Assembly (NCBI GenBank): GCA_938045435.1
Contig: CALIBA010000263.1
Span: 1 to 10,239 of the forward strand
Direction: 5' to 3'
Origin: an uncultured Selenomonas sp.
Lineage (GTDB): Bacteria; Bacillota; Negativicutes; Selenomonadales; Selenomonadaceae
DNA length: 10,239 nt
In this document: positions 7,733-10,239 of the stretch, piece after piece
How the letters are laid out: every line of letters starts with the position of its first letter
Position numbering within the stretch: the stretch's first letter is position 1
Program-made: the position numbers and the translations under genes
Notes under the pieces: generated by a model
What the model was told of the DNA's origin: nothing
Databases searched by the model: none
What the model saw: the letters and a program-made list of their open reading frames with translations, nothing else

Positions 7733-7755
7733 AAACATACTTTTTAGATATGTTT
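7733..7755 (+). promoter_or_regulatory. Inverted repeat over the cysK transcription start, probable repressor operator
   Basis: AAACATA (7733-7739) and TATGTTT (7749-7755) are perfect 7-nt inverted arms with a 9-nt spacer. They start three bases after the -10 and cover the predicted start site, where a bound dimeric repressor would block the promoter. cysK in Firmicutes is commonly under sulfur or cysteine control (CymR-type in Bacillus), but I cannot assign this site to a named regulator. The arms are too AT-rich to make a strong RNA hairpin. Confidence 0.55.
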
Positions 7756-7796
7756 ATAAGGAAATACTGCTGTCTCAAAGTGGAGGAGAATGAATC

Positions 7797-8732
7797 ATGG
7801 CAAACATCTATAAGAGTGTGACAGAACTGATTGGACACACCCCGCTGCTCTGTGCAAGGGCTTTTGCGAGAGCGCATGGGCTCAAGGCGAATCTCATTGT
7901 GAAACTTGAGTATTTCAATCCCGCAGGCTCAGTGAAGGATCGCATTGCGATTGCCATGATTGAGCAAGCGGAAAAGGATGGGAAAATCACACCGGGAGCG
8001 ACCCTCATCGAGCCGACGAGCGGTAACACCGGCATCGGCATCGCTTCTGTCGCAGCGGCACGCGGCTATCACGCCATCCTCACCATGCCGGAGACGATGA
8101 GCGTCGAACGCCGCAATCTGCTGAAGGCCTATGGCGCGGAGATTGTTCTCACAGACGGGGCGCAGGGGATGAAGGGTGCCATTGCAAAGGCAGAGGAACT
8201 GCATCGTGAGATTAAAAACTCATTCATTCCCGCACAGTTTGAAAATCCTGCAAATCCCGCGGTACATGAGCGTACGACGGGGCCAGAGATCTGGACGGAT
8301 ACGGACGGTGATGTCGATGCGTTCATCTCTGGGGTCGGTACGGGCGGCACGGTATCAGGTGTTGGGCGCTACCTAAAGAGCCAAAAACCCTCTGTTCATG
8401 TCGTTGCGGTTGAGCCGGAGGATTCGCCTGTACTTACCGGCGGGAAGCCGGGGCCACATAAGATCCAAGGCATCGGCGCGGGATTCATACCGCATACGCT
8501 CGATACCAGTATCTATGATGAAGTCATTCGCATCGCGAATGTGGACGCCTTTGCCTATGGCAGAGAGTTTGCTCGCTTAGAGGGCATCCTCATCGGGATC
8601 TCCTCCGGTGCAGCGCTTGCAGCGGCAGTGCAGATCGCAAAGCGTTCCGCGTTCGAGGGCAAGAACATCGTCGTGCTTCTCCCCGATGGCGGTGATCGTT
8701 ACCTCTCAACGGATCTTTTCCAAGATAAATAA
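7797..8732 (+). CDS. cysK: Cysteine synthase A (O-acetylserine sulfhydrylase)
   Basis: PLP enzyme in the cytoplasm that makes L-cysteine from O-acetylserine and sulfide, the last step of cysteine synthesis. The protein is 311 residues, the usual family length. The PLP lysine is K47 in NPAGSVKDR. The substrate loop is T74-SGNTG79, the phosphate-cradle glycine loop is G181-TGGT185, and a C-terminal SSGAA loop (about 268-272) holds the PLP pyridine-contacting Ser. The N-terminal ELIGHTPLL is typical of CysK. The ATG at 7797 has GGAGGAG at 7782-7788 with 8-nt spacing. It is transcribed alone from its own promoter, with a probable operator over the start site, and ends before a strong terminator. 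CysM and cystathionine beta-synthase are related folds, but the sequence style and length fit CysK best. Confidence 0.95.
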   Translation: MANIYKSVTELIGHTPLLCARAFARAHGLKANLIVKLEYFNPAGSVKDRIAIAMIEQAEKDGKITPGATLIEPTSGNTGIGIASVAAARGYHAILTMPETMSVERRNLLKAYGAEIVLTDGAQGMKGAIAKAEELHREIKNSFIPAQFENPANPAVHERTTGPEIWTDTDGDVDAFISGVGTGGTVSGVGRYLKSQKPSVHVVAVEPEDSPVLTGGKPGPHKIQGIGAGFIPHTLDTSIYDEVIRIANVDAFAYGREFARLEGILIGISSGAALAAAVQIAKRSAFEGKNIVVLLPDGGDRYLSTDLFQDK

Positions 8733-8737
8733 AAGAA

Positions 8738-8783
8738 AAGAGAAATCCCCTGTGCAGCAACAGCCGCACAGGGGATTTCTCTT
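8738..8783. terminator. Bidirectional rho-independent terminator between cysK and malY/patB
   Basis: A perfect 18-bp inverted repeat (8738-8755 with 8766-8783) flanks a 10-nt loop. The GC-rich core CCCCTGTGC/GCACAGGGG is capped outward by A-rich sequence on the left and T-rich sequence on the right, so RNA from either strand ends with a U-rich stem base. It starts 6 nt after the cysK stop and lies 33 nt from the end of the converging minus-strand gene. Confidence 0.92.
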
Positions 8784-8815
8784 ATGAGATGATAAGGATG
8801 GTGCGCTTTTTGTAT

Positions 8816-9985
8816 TCAGTGGAACACCTGCATGAGATTTTTAAGTCCTTTTTGGAGTGTTTCCCATGGACAGGCAATGTTGATGCGTTGGAATCCGCTG
8901 CCGCCGGCACCAAAGATTGGGCCATCGTCGAGCCATAGATTTGCCTCATAGATGATTTTATGGTTCAGCGATTCATCCGTAAGTCCATAGGAACGGAAAT
9001 CCAGCCAAAGCAGATACGTGCCCTCTGGCTCGATGATTTGTATCCGTGGGAGATGCTCTGCGAGGAAATCCTTGGTACGCAGATGGTTCTGTTCGATGTA
9101 GGCGAGCAGTTCCTTCAACCATGGTGCACCATGTGTATATGCGGCCTTAGCAGCTGTAAGACCGAGCGTATTCGGTTCATCATAGCCGGTGGCGTGCAGC
9201 TCTTTTTTGAAGCGGTGGCGCAGGTGCTCATTTTGGATGAAGATGTTGGAGATTTGCAGCCCTGCGAGGTTGAATGTCTTGCTCGGTGAGGTACAGGTGA
9301 TGGTGATTCCTGCGGCCTCGGAGGACAGCGTGGCGAAGGGCGTGTGCCGAAATCCTGGGCGGATAAATTCTTCGTGAATCTCATCCGAAACGACGAGCAC
9401 ATTATGTCGCAGGCAAATATCGGCGAGCTGGGTCAGTTCCGCATGTGTCCAAACCCGTCCCACGGGATTATGCGGGCTGCATAAGATAAAGAGCTTGACT
9501 TTATTTTCGATGATTTTTTGCTCAAAGTCATTGAAGTCTATCATATAGCGGCCGCGCAAGAGCCGCAGCTGGCTGTTGACGAGCTGACGTGCGTTCTCCC
9601 GAATGATATTGGCAAAGGGGTAGTAGACTGGCTGTTGGATGAGAACGGCATCACCCGGCTGAGTGAACGCGCGAATGGCAGCTGCAAGCGCAAAGACGAC
9701 ACCAGGCGTGATAACGAGGTCATTGGCTGTTACATTCCAGTTGTGGCGTGTGGTGAACCAGCGCTGTATTGCCGCAAAATAATCATCCATTGGCTGCGTA
9801 TAGCCGAAAATACCATGCGCTGTGCGTACCTTTAAGGCTTCCATAATGGGGGCAGGCACACGGAAATCCATATCAGCAACCCAGAAGGGGAGAATGCCCT
9901 CCGGGTAGCCACGCGCAGTGGCAAAGTCATATTTGATGCTGGAGGTATTGCGGCGGTCGATGATTTCGTCAAAATAAATCGGCAT
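8816..9985 (-). CDS. patB: MalY/PatB-type PLP aminotransferase fold enzyme, probable cystathionine beta-lyase (C-S lyase)
   Basis: Probably splits cystathionine to homocysteine, pyruvate and ammonia; family members also act on cysteine and other S-conjugates and can release sulfide. The protein is 389 residues (MalY has 390, B. subtilis PatB 387). It opens with MPIYFDEIIDRRNTSSIKYD, the standard start of this subfamily. FWVADMDF, GIFGYTQP and ITPGVVFAL are conserved core blocks. PLP contacts are SPHNPVGRVW, the SDEIHEEF Asp and the Schiff-base lysine K236 (TSPSKTFNLAG). The carboxylate-binding Arg is in FQRINIACP near the end. I chose the ATG at 9983-9985 because AAAGGAG lies 5-6 nt upstream; the frame stays open to 10033 but the extra 16 residues are unlike the family. 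It follows a MetB-like gene by 108 nt and is probably its operon partner. E. coli MalY also modulates MalT, which is not suggested here. Confidence 0.93.
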   Translation of the reverse strand: MPIYFDEIIDRRNTSSIKYDFATARGYPEGILPFWVADMDFRVPAPIMEALKVRTAHGIFGYTQPMDDYFAAIQRWFTTRHNWNVTANDLVITPGVVFALAAAIRAFTQPGDAVLIQQPVYYPFANIIRENARQLVNSQLRLLRGRYMIDFNDFEQKIIENKVKLFILCSPHNPVGRVWTHAELTQLADICLRHNVLVVSDEIHEEFIRPGFRHTPFATLSSEAAGITITCTSPSKTFNLAGLQISNIFIQNEHLRHRFKKELHATGYDEPNTLGLTAAKAAYTHGAPWLKELLAYIEQNHLRTKDFLAEHLPRIQIIEPEGTYLLWLDFRSYGLTDESLNHKIIYEANLWLDDGPIFGAGGSGFQRINIACPWETLQKGLKNLMQVFH

Positions 9986-10093
9986 GATAACTCCTTTCAG
10001 ATATTTCATGTAACTTTCGGCGTCCCGTTCCATTTCCCCTGCATGTGGGGAGAGGAAGTGTGCAAAGTGTGATGGAAGGGACGAAAGGGAAGA

Positions 10094-10239
10094 TTATCGC
10101 GCCGCCATTTTTAGCGCTTGGGCAAGATCCGCCTTTAGATCTTCGACATCCTCCAGACCAACAGAGAGGCGTAGGAGGCACTCATCAAGCCCTGTGCGGC
10201 GAATGAGCTCTTTTGGCATCTCCGCATGTGTCTGGACGA
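10094..10239 (-). CDS. Cys/Met metabolism PLP-dependent enzyme (cystathionine gamma-synthase/gamma-lyase family), C-terminal fragment at window edge
   Basis: Only the last 47 residues and the TAA stop (10094-10096) are in the window; the rest lies beyond the right edge. The visible part reads QTHAEMPKELIRR, then a Gly-Leu-Asp turn, then LLRLSVGLEDVEDLKADLAQAL. The R-L-S-V-G-L/I-E-D-x-x-D-L signature ends the MetB/MetC/MetY/Mgl family, and the Arg of RLSVG binds the substrate carboxylate. THAEMPKE is commonest in cystathionine gamma-synthase and gamma-lyase types. Which reaction it performs (cystathionine synthesis, gamma-cleavage or direct sulfhydrylation) cannot be told from this end. Being upstream of the MalY/PatB gene on the same strand suggests a two-step transsulfuration pair. 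No terminator is seen between them. Confidence 0.88.
   Translation of the reverse strand, partial: VQTHAEMPKELIRRTGLDECLLRLSVGLEDVEDLKADLAQALKMAAR

Noticed and set aside
7731..7796. A riboswitch or T-box in the cysK leader
   Set aside because: The leader is only about 60 nt with no strong stem or terminator, too short for known S-box or T-box elements.
9986..10033. N-terminal extension of the MalY/PatB-type protein to ATG 10033
   Set aside because: The 16 extra residues are unlike the family, and a good AAAGGAG site serves the ATG at 9985.
10020..10080. Small inverted and direct repeats (CCCC/GGGG, repeated AAGTGTG) between the minus-strand genes
   Set aside because: The pairing is only 4 bp and the direct repeat only 7 nt, within what chance would give.

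Overview
This is about 10.2 kb of GC-rich bacterial chromosome holding two functional blocks with a cell-wall gene between them. The organism is probably a diderm, anaerobic Firmicute of the Negativicutes (Selenomonas-like). The clues are a Tat-exported, periplasm-facing FdnGHI-type formate dehydrogenase next to a PASTA-type class B penicillin-binding protein, strong AGGAG ribosome sites and a Firmicute-style cysK. The lineage is an inference from gene content and protein style, not from a database match.

Region 1 (1-5520, + strand) is a respiratory formate dehydrogenase operon. It runs: catalytic subunit FdnG (5' end off the window, Tat signal partly visible), the maturation factor FdhE, the 4Fe-4S electron-transfer subunit FdnH, and the diheme cytochrome b subunit FdnI. 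FdnG has an ordinary TGC cysteine codon where E. coli FdnG has selenocysteine. The FdnH reading frame is intact from ATG 4004 to TGA 4823-4825 except for one in-frame TAG at 4124-4126 (codon 41). A strong rho-independent terminator (5553-5594) ends the operon.

Region 2 (5668-7659, + strand) is a single class B penicillin-binding protein with one C-terminal PASTA domain (SpoVD/FtsI-like), not surrounded by the usual division and cell-wall cluster.

Region 3 (7660-10239) handles sulfur amino acids. cysK (+ strand) has a near-consensus sigma-70 promoter and an inverted repeat over its probable transcription start, which looks like an operator. It converges on a minus-strand pair: the C-terminal end of a Cys/Met-metabolism PLP enzyme (MetB/gamma-lyase type) at the right edge, followed by a MalY/PatB-type cystathionine beta-lyase. 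A perfect 18-bp stem at 8738-8783 separates the converging genes and probably terminates both. Together CysK, the MetB-like enzyme and MalY/PatB could connect sulfide, cysteine, cystathionine and homocysteine.

I found no tRNA, rRNA, CRISPR array, insertion sequence or unknown multigene system. The most notable observation is the lone amber codon in fdnH.
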